NCBI GenBank assembly: GCA_029573155.1
Contig: JAKQHE010000044.1
Coordinates: 1-36,037 of the forward strand
Reading direction: 5' to 3'
DNA: 36,037 nt
Source of the DNA: a bacterium
Lineage (GTDB): Bacteria > UBP6 > UBA1177 > JAKLFG01
Positions 9,633 to 18,649 of the stretch are shown here, piece after piece; the first letter of the stretch is position 1, and the number at the start of each line of letters is the position of its first letter. The notes under the pieces were generated by a model that was not told the origin of the DNA, did no database searches, and saw only the letters and a program-made list of their open reading frames with translations. The position numbers and the translations under genes are program-made.

Positions 9633-10853
9633 ATGGGAAAATTCAGCTCACTTCTCCAAAAGAACGCGGAGGAAGGGAATCGCTTCTTTTTCGTGTTCAC
9701 CGAAGGAAAATACAAGGGCGGCGAGTTCACTGTTTCGCGCGACGCCCAGATCATCATCGGGCGCGACATCTCTTGCGATGTCGCCATCATCGACGCAAAG
9801 GTCTCCCGCAAGCACGCCCGTATCTGGAGCAACAACGGAAACACCCATATCGAGGACTCGAACAGCACCAACGGTTCTTTGCTGAACGGTAAACCTCTGA
9901 AGGCGGGCGAACCGATCCGGCTCTCCCCCGGCGACGAGATCACCATCGGCGAATCGACCTTCACCTTCACCGGCGCCAAAGGGACCGATGCAAAGGCGGA
10001 GATCAGAAAACCGGTCGCTTCGGCGACGCCCGCGCAACCGGCGCCGCAGGAGATAGGCGACCGTCCCGACGCGATACCCCTGCCGAAAAGGAAGGCCGAC
10101 CCGGCGACTGCGGCGCCTGCCGCGCTCGATGCGGCGCTCGACAGTCTCACCAACGATGACGAACGCAGCATTCCGCGCGGCGTCAATGTCGCCAAGGTCT
10201 CTCTCGAGAAACGCGACCTCAAGGCGGCCATGGCCCAGACCCGCTTCGACGGTTCGCTTCACGCCAAGGAGGGAAAACTCTCCAAGATAGAACCGATAGA
10301 ACTCCTCAAGGTCCTCCTGCAGTCCAGCACCGTCGGCATCCTTCAGGTGAAGGCGACCGAACCCTTCGCCGAGAAGATAGATATCCGACTGGGTGAAAAG
10401 GGCGTGACCGGCGCGACCTCGCTCACCAACAAACTCTTCGCCGAAGAGAAGGCCCTGACCCGCTTCCTTCTCGCCAAGGACGGCGATTACCATCTCAAGG
10501 AATCGGAAGAACCGCGCAAGGAGAACATGAACCAGGCGATATTCGACATCTTCACTGAGATATCCTCGCAAAAGCCCCTCCTGACGCGGTACCGCAAGAT
10601 AGCGTCCGGTAAAGGGCTCCGTTTCCTGATACCGATGACCGGCAAACTCTCCGCGCTGAACAAGAAGGAGCTCGACACCGTGCAGTTCATGGCCAACGCG
10701 GTAGAGGTCGTCGCCTACCTCAACATGTTCCCCGAACACGACGATTTCATCCTGCTCTCCGAGATACTCAAATACATCGATCTCGGGATCATCTTCGGCG
10801 ACAACAACGAGGAAGGCGGCCTGCCGACGCCCCGCGACATCATGGATGTCTAA
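9633..10853 (+). CDS. FHA domain protein with DUF4388/PATAN-like C-terminal region
   Basis: FHA core IIGRDISCDVAIIDAKVSRKHARIWSNNGNTHIEDSNSTNGSLLNGK; later KIEPIELLKVLLQSSTVGILQV...GEKGVTGATSL resembles DUF4388. Confidence 0.85.
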   Translation: MGKFSSLLQKNAEEGNRFFFVFTEGKYKGGEFTVSRDAQIIIGRDISCDVAIIDAKVSRKHARIWSNNGNTHIEDSNSTNGSLLNGKPLKAGEPIRLSPGDEITIGESTFTFTGAKGTDAKAEIRKPVASATPAQPAPQEIGDRPDAIPLPKRKADPATAAPAALDAALDSLTNDDERSIPRGVNVAKVSLEKRDLKAAMAQTRFDGSLHAKEGKLSKIEPIELLKVLLQSSTVGILQVKATEPFAEKIDIRLGEKGVTGATSLTNKLFAEEKALTRFLLAKDGDYHLKESEEPRKENMNQAIFDIFTEISSQKPLLTRYRKIASGKGLRFLIPMTGKLSALNKKELDTVQFMANAVEVVAYLNMFPEHDDFILLSEILKYIDLGIIFGDNNEEGGLPTPRDIMDV

Positions 10854-10869
10854 ATAAGGAGGAGCGACC

Positions 10870-11697
10870 GTGGGAACTTATTTCAAGGTCTATCACAAGC
10901 GTTCCCGGGAATTGGTGGCCACCTTCAACGAGAAGCAGATCGTCGATTTCTGCATAAGCAACAAGGAATCAATCAAAAAATACATCTTCGAGACCGGCGG
11001 CCAGAAGGACAGCATGGAATGGGAGGTCTTCGCGCTGAAGTACGCTCCCCTGTTCGTTCAGAAGGCGAAGGAACGCGAGGAGAAGGAGCGACAGGTTTCC
11101 GACAGCGTCGCGATCGAGGAGCCGAGCAAATTACCGTGGTTGCTACTTGCCGGCGTCGCGGGACTCATGGTCGCCATCGTAGCGGGGGCGCTCGTCTATT
11201 ACTACATGACCCGCGACGACGCGGTCCGTCGCGTCCACGATCTTTCCGCGCCGACCGAAGAGACCCCTAAACCGGTCGAGCCGGCGTCGGCCGCCGCGCC
11301 CATCCTGCCGGCAAAACGGGACCCAGCCCCCGGCGATACCGCATTTACCGGCAAAGCGCCGGACGACAAGACACTTTCCGCCGCATGGGGCAAGGTCAAA
11401 AAGGGGCTGACCGCCTCCCTCTCCCCAGCGGACATAAAAGATGAGATGGACAAATACCTTCCCGCTCTCGAGACATGCTTCAAGGAGCGGGCACAGGCCG
11501 GCGACCGCAACCTGCGCGGCACCGTCAACATGAAGATACGGGTGGCGGGCAACGGCGCGGTGCTCGATGTCCTCTTCACCGACGACAAATACCGATCGAC
11601 CCTGTTCTCCGACTGTATCGGGAATGCCATAAAGGGGCGGAGTTTCCGCCCGTTCAAGAGCAAGGAACAGATCTTCACCTATTACTACGAATTATAG
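10870..11697 (+). CDS. Single-TM protein with AgmX/PglI (TonB-like) C-terminal domain
   Basis: GTG start; cytoplasmic N-term, TM LPWLLLAGVAGLMVAIVAGALVYYY, Pro-rich linker, C-term LETCFKERAQ..LRGTVNMKIRVAGNGAVLDV...CIGNAIKGRSFRPF. Confidence 0.72.
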   Translation: MGTYFKVYHKRSRELVATFNEKQIVDFCISNKESIKKYIFETGGQKDSMEWEVFALKYAPLFVQKAKEREEKERQVSDSVAIEEPSKLPWLLLAGVAGLMVAIVAGALVYYYMTRDDAVRRVHDLSAPTEETPKPVEPASAAAPILPAKRDPAPGDTAFTGKAPDDKTLSAAWGKVKKGLTASLSPADIKDEMDKYLPALETCFKERAQAGDRNLRGTVNMKIRVAGNGAVLDVLFTDDKYRSTLFSDCIGNAIKGRSFRPFKSKEQIFTYYYEL

Positions 11698-11755
11698 ATA
11701 TCCTTTGATATTCTCTGAATAAAACACCGCCACAGGTGTCGGTACGGGGCATTGC

Positions 11756-12256
11756 GTGGACAGAACGACACTTGAGAAACTCGTCAGGGAGACGCGTGGA
11801 TGGATATTCGCCACCGCCTATCACATCCTGCGCGACCGAGCCTCCGCTGAGGATGTGATGCAGGAGACCTATCTCGCACTCTACACCCATTATGACACCC
11901 TCGACAGCAAGGACGCGGTCTACAGTTGGCTCAAAACGGTCGCCATCAACAAGGCGCTGAACGCCGCCAAACGGAATATCTTCGTCGAACTCGAGGATTT
12001 CGTCGCCGAAAAGATATTCTCGACCCCCGACGGCGGCGAACGGTCGCTGTATGCCGACCAGATGATGGAACGCCTGCAGGAGGGACTCGACAAACTATCG
12101 CCCGACCACCGCGCCATCCTGCTGATGCGCGAGATAGAGGGACTTTCCTACGAGGATATCGCCGCGAAGATGAAGTGTTCTATCGGCACCGTAATGTCGC
12201 GCCTGTTCTACGCCCGACAGAACATACGGAAATTTCTGGAGCGGAAAAATACATGA
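11756..12256 (+). CDS. ECF-type RNA polymerase sigma factor
   Basis: Sigma2 AYHILRDRASAEDVMQETYLALYTHYDTL...WLKTVAINKALN and sigma4 LSPDHRAILLMREIEGLSYEDIAAKMKCSIGTVMSRLFYARQNIRKFL. Confidence 0.93.
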   Translation: MDRTTLEKLVRETRGWIFATAYHILRDRASAEDVMQETYLALYTHYDTLDSKDAVYSWLKTVAINKALNAAKRNIFVELEDFVAEKIFSTPDGGERSLYADQMMERLQEGLDKLSPDHRAILLMREIEGLSYEDIAAKMKCSIGTVMSRLFYARQNIRKFLERKNT

Positions 12257-12660
12257 GCGACCTGAAAGAAAGACTGGCGGCGCAGGATCGCGAGTTCGCC
12301 CCCCTTACCTCCCTGCTGAAACGGGGATTCGAGACCGACGCAACGCTCGCCCCCGAGGTAGACATCGAGGCGATCATCGCCGGAACGCTGAAAAAACTCG
12401 CACCGAAACGGCGCAGGCGCCTGCTCATACGGTTCGCCTTCGCGACGACAGCGACCGCCCTCTTGTTTGCCCTCATCGTTCCACTCTATGGGCCGCCGAA
12501 CCGTCCCGACGCGGTGCCACGCCTCTCGTTCGAGGATGCCGAGCGCATGCTCAACACCAACAGTCTCAAGGAAGTGACCATACTCTACCAATCGGGCCGC
12601 GCCGAGATCGAGACCGATGCGCCGGTGCCGATGGTCTGGGTGAGAAAGGGAGAGAACTGA
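12253..12660 (+). CDS. Putative single-TM anti-sigma-like membrane protein
   Basis: 136 aa; ATGA overlap with sigma gene; about 57-aa cytosolic part, RRRRLL then TM FAFATTATALLFALIVPLY, extracytoplasmic tail. Position is the main support. Confidence 0.55.
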   Translation: MSDLKERLAAQDREFAPLTSLLKRGFETDATLAPEVDIEAIIAGTLKKLAPKRRRRLLIRFAFATTATALLFALIVPLYGPPNRPDAVPRLSFEDAERMLNTNSLKEVTILYQSGRAEIETDAPVPMVWVRKGEN

Positions 12661-13112
12661 TGCGTATCCTCGCGTTCCTTTGTTCCATGATGCTCTACGG
12701 CCCTTTGATCGCAGAAGCGCCCGCTCCCGCCGTTCCGGCTAAACCGGCCCCGGCCCCCGAGAAGTATTCGCTCACCATCGTGCAATACGAGGTGTCGGCA
12801 ACCCCCTGCGCCGCCGAGAACGCGATGATGGGGACCATCACCAAGAAGGCGGGCTATGCCTGCGCGGCCCAGAAGGGACGCATCACCATCAATCTCACCG
12901 GCGCCGAGGCACAGAAGGTGACCGACTTCATGAACAAGGAGATAACGGTCGCCGTGGAGGGGAAAAAGGACAACTACCTTCTCGTCCGCGTGAAGATACC
13001 GGGCGAGATGGACGCGGTCTTCATGCCGGTCATCGGCGGCTCGTTCGTCGCCGGCTACGATCTCGACGAAAAGAAGACGAAAGGGGTGCTCCTGCTGATA
13101 TATGTCGTTTGA
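12660..13112 (+). CDS. Secreted hypothetical protein
   Basis: 150 aa with signal peptide MRILAFLCSMMLYGPLIAEA and Pro/Ala linker; TGATG overlap with preceding gene. Confidence 0.65.
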   Translation: MRILAFLCSMMLYGPLIAEAPAPAVPAKPAPAPEKYSLTIVQYEVSATPCAAENAMMGTITKKAGYACAAQKGRITINLTGAEAQKVTDFMNKEITVAVEGKKDNYLLVRVKIPGEMDAVFMPVIGGSFVAGYDLDEKKTKGVLLLIYVV

Positions 13113-13131
13113 GTTTTTTTCTGGAATTTTG

Positions 13132-13177
13132 TTGACTTCCCGTTAGTTATGCAATAAAGATGGACTGACATGTCAGT
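13132..13177 (+). promoter_or_regulatory. Putative fab promoter with palindromic operator ACTGACATGTCAGT (13164-13177)
   Basis: TTGACT at 13132-13137, weak -10 TAAAGA at 13155-13160, perfect 14-bp palindrome immediately downstream. Confidence 0.6.
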
Positions 13178-13205
13178 TCTCTGACCCTTTGAGGAGGATA
13201 ACATT

Positions 13206-13967
13206 ATGTTATTGCAAGGGAAAACGGCTCTCGTAACCGGCGCATCGCGTGGCATCGGCGAGGCGATAGCGTGCGCTTTCGCACGCGAAGGGGCCGATAT
13301 CGTCGTCCACTACTACGCCCACAAGAGCGACCCCGAGAAGAACCTGCGCGCCGAGGCCGAGACGCTCGCCGCGAAGATACGCGACATGGGCAGGAAGGCC
13401 TATCTTTGCGGCTTTGACATCTCCGACCGCGAGATGGCCGACACCGAACTCAAGAAACTGCTCGCCGAGGTGACGCCGAACATCCTCATTAACAACGCCG
13501 GCATCACCGCCGACAACCTCGCGATGAGGATGAAGCCCGAGGAATGGGAACGGGTCATCAACATAAATCTCTCGGGCGCGTTCTGGGTGACGCAGGCGCT
13601 CATGCGGCCCTTGATGAAGAACGGTGGTTGCGTCGTCAACATCGCCTCGGTCATCGGCCAGATGGGGAACACCGGACAGGCGAACTACGCGGCGTCGAAG
13701 GCGGGGCTCATCGGGATGACCAAGTCGCTCGCCCGCGAACTGGCATCGAAAAAGGTCCGTGTCAACGCCATCGCCCCCGGCTTCATCGAGACGGCGATGA
13801 CGCATGCGATGACCGAGGAGGCCAAGAAGGCGCTGATGGACATCATCCCGCTCAAGGAAACGGGGAAACCGGAGGACATCGCGAACGCCGCGCTGTTCCT
13901 GTGTTCCGACATGGCCCGGTACATCACCGGCGAAGTGCTCAAGGTCAATGGCGGCATGTATATGTAG
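13206..13967 (+). CDS. fabG: 3-oxoacyl-ACP reductase
   Basis: SDR motifs TGASRGIGEAIA, NNAGI, YAASKAGLIGMTKSLARELA, RVNAIAPGFIETAMT; followed by acpP. Confidence 0.93.
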   Translation: MLLQGKTALVTGASRGIGEAIACAFAREGADIVVHYYAHKSDPEKNLRAEAETLAAKIRDMGRKAYLCGFDISDREMADTELKKLLAEVTPNILINNAGITADNLAMRMKPEEWERVININLSGAFWVTQALMRPLMKNGGCVVNIASVIGQMGNTGQANYAASKAGLIGMTKSLARELASKKVRVNAIAPGFIETAMTHAMTEEAKKALMDIIPLKETGKPEDIANAALFLCSDMARYITGEVLKVNGGMYM

Positions 13968-14001
13968 CAAACCCTAATGTAACCAGTATGGAGGAAGCAC
14001 C

Positions 14002-14247
14002 ATGGAAAAGCAGGAGATCATGAAGAAGGTCATCGAACTCGCGGCGAACAAACTTTCGGCCGACGCCGGCAAGATCACCGAGACCACCTCGTTCATCGAA
14101 GACCTCAACGCCGACTCGCTCGATGTCGTCGATTTCGTCATGGAACTCGAAGGGGCATTCAGCATCGAGATCCCGGACGAGGATGTCGAGAAGATCAAGA
14201 CCGTCGGCGCCGCCGTGGAATACATCAGCGGCAAAGTGAACGCCTAA
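14002..14247 (+). CDS. acpP: Acyl carrier protein
   Basis: 81 aa with phosphopantetheine site DLNADSLDVVDFVMELE. Confidence 0.96.
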   Translation: MEKQEIMKKVIELAANKLSADAGKITETTSFIEDLNADSLDVVDFVMELEGAFSIEIPDEDVEKIKTVGAAVEYISGKVNA

Positions 14248-14283
14248 GAACGGCACCACCGCACAAGCATAAGGGAGGCCCGG

Positions 14284-15519
14284 ATGCGTAGAGTGGTCAT
14301 CACCGGTGTCGGTATCGTCAGCCCCGTCGGTAACAACGCCACGGCGACCTGGAACGGACTCATCGAAGGGAAAAGTGGCATCGCGCCGATCACCCAGTTC
14401 GATGCCACCAATTTCTCCACCCAGATAGCGGGTGAGGTGAAGGATTTCCAGCCCGTTGCCCACGGCATAGACGAGAAAGAAGCGAAACGGCTCGACCGGT
14501 ACCAGCACTTCTGTCTCGCGACGGCGATCGAGGCGGTCCGCGACAGCGGTATCGACTTTGAGAAAGAGGACCGCGAACGCGCCGGCGCCTCCATCGGCAT
14601 CGGCTTCGGCGGCATCCTTTCGTTCGAGAACGAGCATGCGAAATACATGCAGAACGGCCCGCGCCGCATATCGCCCTTCATCATCCCGCAGATGATAGCG
14701 AACCTCGGCCCCGGCTATGTCTCGATACGCTTCGGACTCAAGGGACCGCAGGCCTGCCCGGTCGCCGCATGCGCCACCGGGACCTTCGGCGTCATCGAGG
14801 GCTATCGCCTCATCAAGGAAGGGCTCGCTGACATCATGGTGTCGGGCGGGGTCGAGGCGGCCATCAGTCCGATGTCGGTCGGCGGCTTCTGCTCGATGAA
14901 GGCGCTATCGACCCGCAACGATCAGCCGACCAAGGCATCGCGTCCCTTCGATGCGGGCCGTGACGGCTTCGTCCCGGCCGAAGGAGGCGCAGCGCTCCTA
15001 CTGGAGGAACTCGAACACGCCAAGGCGCGCGGCGCGAAGATCTACGCCGAGGTGATCGGTTGGGGGTCCAGTTCCGACGCCTACCATGTCACCCAACCCG
15101 CCCCGGGCGGCGAAGGGGCGTTCCGCGCGATGAAGTACGCGCTCGCCTCGGCCGGCCTCAAACCGGAACAGGTGCAGTATATCAACGCCCACGGCACTTC
15201 GACCCCCTTCAACGACAAACTCGAAACGGCGGCGATCAAGCAACTTTTCGGTGACCACGCAAAGAAACTCAAGATAAGTTCGACCAAGTCGATGAGCGGC
15301 CACCTGCTCGGCGGCGCCGGCTCGTTCGAAGCGGCGGTCACCGCGCTTTCCATTCACAACCAGAAGATCCACGGCACCATGAATTACGAAACGCCCGACC
15401 CCGAGTGCGATCTTGACTATGTCCCCAACAAGGCGCTGTCGCTCAACATCACTTACGCGATGTCCAATTCCTTCGGCTTCGGCGGCGTGAACGGCGTCCT
15501 CGTGCTCGGCAAATACTGA
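14284..15519 (+). CDS. fabF: 3-oxoacyl-ACP synthase II
   Basis: RRVVITGVGIVSPVGN, catalytic Cys in VAACATG, NAHGTSTPFND, TKSMSGHLLGGAG, NSFGFGGVN. Confidence 0.96.
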   Translation: MRRVVITGVGIVSPVGNNATATWNGLIEGKSGIAPITQFDATNFSTQIAGEVKDFQPVAHGIDEKEAKRLDRYQHFCLATAIEAVRDSGIDFEKEDRERAGASIGIGFGGILSFENEHAKYMQNGPRRISPFIIPQMIANLGPGYVSIRFGLKGPQACPVAACATGTFGVIEGYRLIKEGLADIMVSGGVEAAISPMSVGGFCSMKALSTRNDQPTKASRPFDAGRDGFVPAEGGAALLLEELEHAKARGAKIYAEVIGWGSSSDAYHVTQPAPGGEGAFRAMKYALASAGLKPEQVQYINAHGTSTPFNDKLETAAIKQLFGDHAKKLKISSTKSMSGHLLGGAGSFEAAVTALSIHNQKIHGTMNYETPDPECDLDYVPNKALSLNITYAMSNSFGFGGVNGVLVLGKY

Positions 15520-15536
15520 AGGGAGATCACCCAATC

Positions 15537-16520
15537 ATGACGACCTTCTCTCGCATCCTCGGGTTCGGCCACTATCTCCCGGCGAAGGTGATGACCAACG
15601 CCGACTTCGAGAAGATGGTCGAGACCTCCGACGAATGGATCCGCACCCGCACCGGCATCCGCGAGCGCCATTTCACCGAGGATGGCGAGACCGCTTCCAC
15701 CATGGCGGCCGAGGCGGCCAGACGGGTCATAGAAAAAAGCGGTATCGACAAGAACGACATCGACGCCATCCTCGTCGCGACCGTCACCGCCGACATGCAC
15801 TACCCCTCGACCGCGGCGCTCGTCCAGCGGACGCTCGGACTGACCCGCCACATTCCCGCCTTCGACATCGGTGCCGCCTGCGCCGGGTTCGTGTTCGGCA
15901 TCACCACCGCCGATTCGTTCATCAAGAGCGGCCTGTACCGGACCATCCTCGTCATCGGCACCGAGAATCTCTCCAAATTCACCGACATGCAGGATCGCAA
16001 CACCTGCGTCCTGTTCGGCGACGGCGCGGGCGCGACGATACTTCAGGCGAGCGATGCTCCCGGCATCCTCGCGGCCCATCTCGCCACCGACGGCAATTTC
16101 AGCCACCTCATAGAATTCCCCGCCGGGGGGTCGCGCATACCGGCGACCCATGAAACGGTCGAAAAACGCCTCCATTACACCCGGATGGAGGGACAGGAGG
16201 TCTACAAACAGGCGGTCAAGGACATGTCGGAAGCGGCGCTCGAATCGATGAAGATCGCAGGGCTTTCTCTCGATCAGGTGAGTTGGATCATCCCCCATCA
16301 GGCGAACACCCGTATCATCGAGACGGTCGGCAAACGACTCAACTTCCCCATGGAGAAGGTCTACCAGAACATCGATCATGTCGGCAACACCTCGGCCGCG
16401 AGCATACCGATAGCCCTCTCTGAAATGGAGGAAAAGGGACTTCTCAAGCATGGACAGAACATCGTGCTGACCGCCCTCGGGTCGGGACTCACCTACGGCT
16501 CGGTCGCCTTTTGCTACTAG
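15537..16520 (+). CDS. fabH: 3-oxoacyl-ACP synthase III
   Basis: Catalytic triad contexts IGAACAGFVFGI (Cys), WIIPHQANTRII (His), VGNTSAASIPIAL (Asn). Confidence 0.96.
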   Translation: MTTFSRILGFGHYLPAKVMTNADFEKMVETSDEWIRTRTGIRERHFTEDGETASTMAAEAARRVIEKSGIDKNDIDAILVATVTADMHYPSTAALVQRTLGLTRHIPAFDIGAACAGFVFGITTADSFIKSGLYRTILVIGTENLSKFTDMQDRNTCVLFGDGAGATILQASDAPGILAAHLATDGNFSHLIEFPAGGSRIPATHETVEKRLHYTRMEGQEVYKQAVKDMSEAALESMKIAGLSLDQVSWIIPHQANTRIIETVGKRLNFPMEKVYQNIDHVGNTSAASIPIALSEMEEKGLLKHGQNIVLTALGSGLTYGSVAFCY

Positions 16521-16583
16521 ACCCGAATGTCATTTTCTTCTGTAACATACCGATAACAAAGAGATATTTATTTTCTTTACCTA

Positions 16584-16636
16584 TTGACTTTCTTTGCGTT
16601 TTTCCGTATCATCGCAACTAGACTGGCGTGTCAGTC
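16584..16636 (+). promoter_or_regulatory. Putative fabD promoter TTGACT-N17-TATCAT with operator-like GACTGGCGTGTCAGTC (16621-16636)
   Basis: Hexamers at 16584-16589 and 16607-16612; imperfect palindrome about 8 nt past the -10 shares ACTG..C..GTCAGT with the fabG site. Confidence 0.65.
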
Positions 16637-16684
16637 CAGTATCGAGACCCCGGTGTTTGACAAACAGGTTTTCGGAGACGAAAG

Positions 16685-17602
16685 ATGACCAAGATCGTGG
16701 TGTTCCCGGGTCAGGGTTCCCAGGTGGTCGGTATGGGCAAAGACCTCTATGAGAACAGCAGCGATGCCCGTGCGATATTCGACGCGGCCGACGCGGCGCT
16801 CGGTTTTTCCATCACCAAGATATGCTTCGAAGGCCCCGCCGAGGACCTTATGCTCACTAAGCACACACAGCCGGCGATACTGACCGTGTCATACGCGCTC
16901 TGGAACGAGCTTTCGAAACGACACCCTATCGACGGGGTGAAATACATGGCCGGTCACTCGCTGGGGGAATACACGGCTCTCGTCGCCTCCGGCGCGGTCG
17001 ACTTCGCCGAAGCGGTCCGCGCGGTCCATCAGCGCGGTTCGTTCATGCAGGATGCGGTCGAGTTCGGGAAGGGCTCGATGGCGGCGGTCATCGATGTCCC
17101 GCGCGACACCGTGTACAAGATATGTGACGAATCAGGCCATATCGTAAGCCCCGCCAACTTCAACTCGCCCAAACAGATCGTCATATCGGGGATCGCCGAG
17201 GGTGTCGATTGGGTCGTCAACAAACTCAAGACCGAGAATAAGAAGGCGATGAAACTCAAGGTCAGCGCGCCGTTCCACAGCGAACTGATGAAACCGGCCG
17301 AGACGCGGATGAAGGAGGTGCTTTGGGGGATGAACCTGAACGGGTTCCGCACCGAGGTCATATCGAATGTCACCGCACGCCCCTTCACTTCGATCGAAGA
17401 GATCCGCCCGCTCCTCACCTCACAGATCTGCGGCGCGGTCAATTGGGAGGACTCGATATTGTTCGCCCATCGCAGCGGCGTCACCGAACTTATCGAGGTC
17501 GGCCCCGGCAATGTATTGGCTAAACTCGCCGGTCAGATCGTTCCCGACATGAAGACCCGTAATGTCGCCAACTGGACCGATATCCAGAATTTCGGCGCGT
17601 AA
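16685..17602 (+). CDS. fabD: Malonyl-CoA:ACP transacylase
   Basis: VVFPGQGSQVVGMGKDL, GHSLGEYTALVASGAVDF, SAPFHSELMKPA. Confidence 0.95.
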   Translation: MTKIVVFPGQGSQVVGMGKDLYENSSDARAIFDAADAALGFSITKICFEGPAEDLMLTKHTQPAILTVSYALWNELSKRHPIDGVKYMAGHSLGEYTALVASGAVDFAEAVRAVHQRGSFMQDAVEFGKGSMAAVIDVPRDTVYKICDESGHIVSPANFNSPKQIVISGIAEGVDWVVNKLKTENKKAMKLKVSAPFHSELMKPAETRMKEVLWGMNLNGFRTEVISNVTARPFTSIEEIRPLLTSQICGAVNWEDSILFAHRSGVTELIEVGPGNVLAKLAGQIVPDMKTRNVANWTDIQNFGA

Positions 17603-17621
17603 TACCGGCCAGTCCCGTCTC

Positions 17622-17882
17622 TCAATACCCGCAATAAGTGAAGGTGCAGGAGGTCGAATCGCTCGGATCCTGGTAGTAGTAACAGGTCTGGTCGGAACTG
17701 AAACAACCACCACACTCATCGGGGATACACACTTTTCCCCTGCCGGAGACATCATAGCAGTTGTACTGGGTAAGACAGTCGCTGTTCTCATCGCAACTCT
17801 CAAGACAGCCTTTGAGGTCACATCCGGAAAGCAGGAAGAACGAAAGGATCGCTACGACGAGGGAAAAGGTGATCTTTTTCAT
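17622..17882 (-). CDS. Small Cys-rich lipoprotein
   Basis: 86 aa: lipobox LLSGC then 10 further Cys in about 65 residues. Confidence 0.75.
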   Translation of the reverse strand: MKKITFSLVVAILSFFLLSGCDLKGCLESCDENSDCLTQYNCYDVSGRGKVCIPDECGGCFSSDQTCYYYQDPSDSTSCTFTYCGY

Positions 17883-17980
17883 GGTCTCCTCCCGTGGTGA
17901 TGGTCCGATCGGTCACCGGTGCACCGTCCGAGTGACCCGAAGCGTCACAGGATAACCGGAAGCCCGGTCGAAAGCAATTT

Positions 17981-18649
17981 TTAACGGATCGTCGAAACGG
18001 GGCAGAGATCGCTGACCGGACAGCGGTCGCAGTAGTGTTTCTGCGGTTTGCAGATGGTCTGGCCGAGCGTCACGAGGTCCTGATTGACCGACCGCCAGTG
18101 CTTTTTCGGCACCACCTTCTTGAGCGCGGGGCGGGTGTCGTCGGGCTGCTTGGTGTTCACGATGCCCCACATATTCGCGATGCGGTGGACATGGGTGTCG
18201 ACGCAGATCTCGTCGATGCCGAAGGCCTTTATCTGGACGAGCGTCGCCGTCTTGATGCCGATGCCGGGGAGCGCGGTGAGTTCGTCGAGCGTCCGGGGCA
18301 CTTTCCCGCCGTGCCGATCGATCACGGCGCGGGCGAGTTCATGGAGCCGCGCCGCCTTCACCTGATAAAAGCCGACCGGGAAGACGAGTTTCTCGAGCTT
18401 CGCCACCGGCACCGTGAGCGTCTTTTCGGGATTCTCGGCGATGGCGAAGAGTCGCCGCGCCGCCGCCGCGGTCGTCTCATCCTTGGTGCGGGCCGAGAGC
18501 ATCGTCGCGGCGAGTATCCGCCACGGCGTGTCGCCCTGCGAGGCCATAAGATCGATGACGGGGGCGTACTCAAGCGATGCGGCCCACCGGCGGAGCCGCG
18601 TGAGGATCGCCACAGTGTCGCGCGGCGAAAGACTACTTTTTCTGGACAT
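17981..18649 (-). CDS. nth: Endonuclease III-family DNA glycosylase
   Basis: LPGIGIKTATLV (HhH with catalytic Lys), VDTHVHRI (Asp), C-term CKPQKHYCDRCPVSDLC Fe-S loop. Confidence 0.92.
   Translation of the reverse strand: MSRKSSLSPRDTVAILTRLRRWAASLEYAPVIDLMASQGDTPWRILAATMLSARTKDETTAAAARRLFAIAENPEKTLTVPVAKLEKLVFPVGFYQVKAARLHELARAVIDRHGGKVPRTLDELTALPGIGIKTATLVQIKAFGIDEICVDTHVHRIANMWGIVNTKQPDDTRPALKKVVPKKHWRSVNQDLVTLGQTICKPQKHYCDRCPVSDLCPVSTIR

Noticed and set aside
11926-12660. 244-aa ORF overlapping the sigma factor
   Set aside because: Upstream part is out-of-frame antithesis of sigma coding sequence; the real gene starts at ATG 12253.
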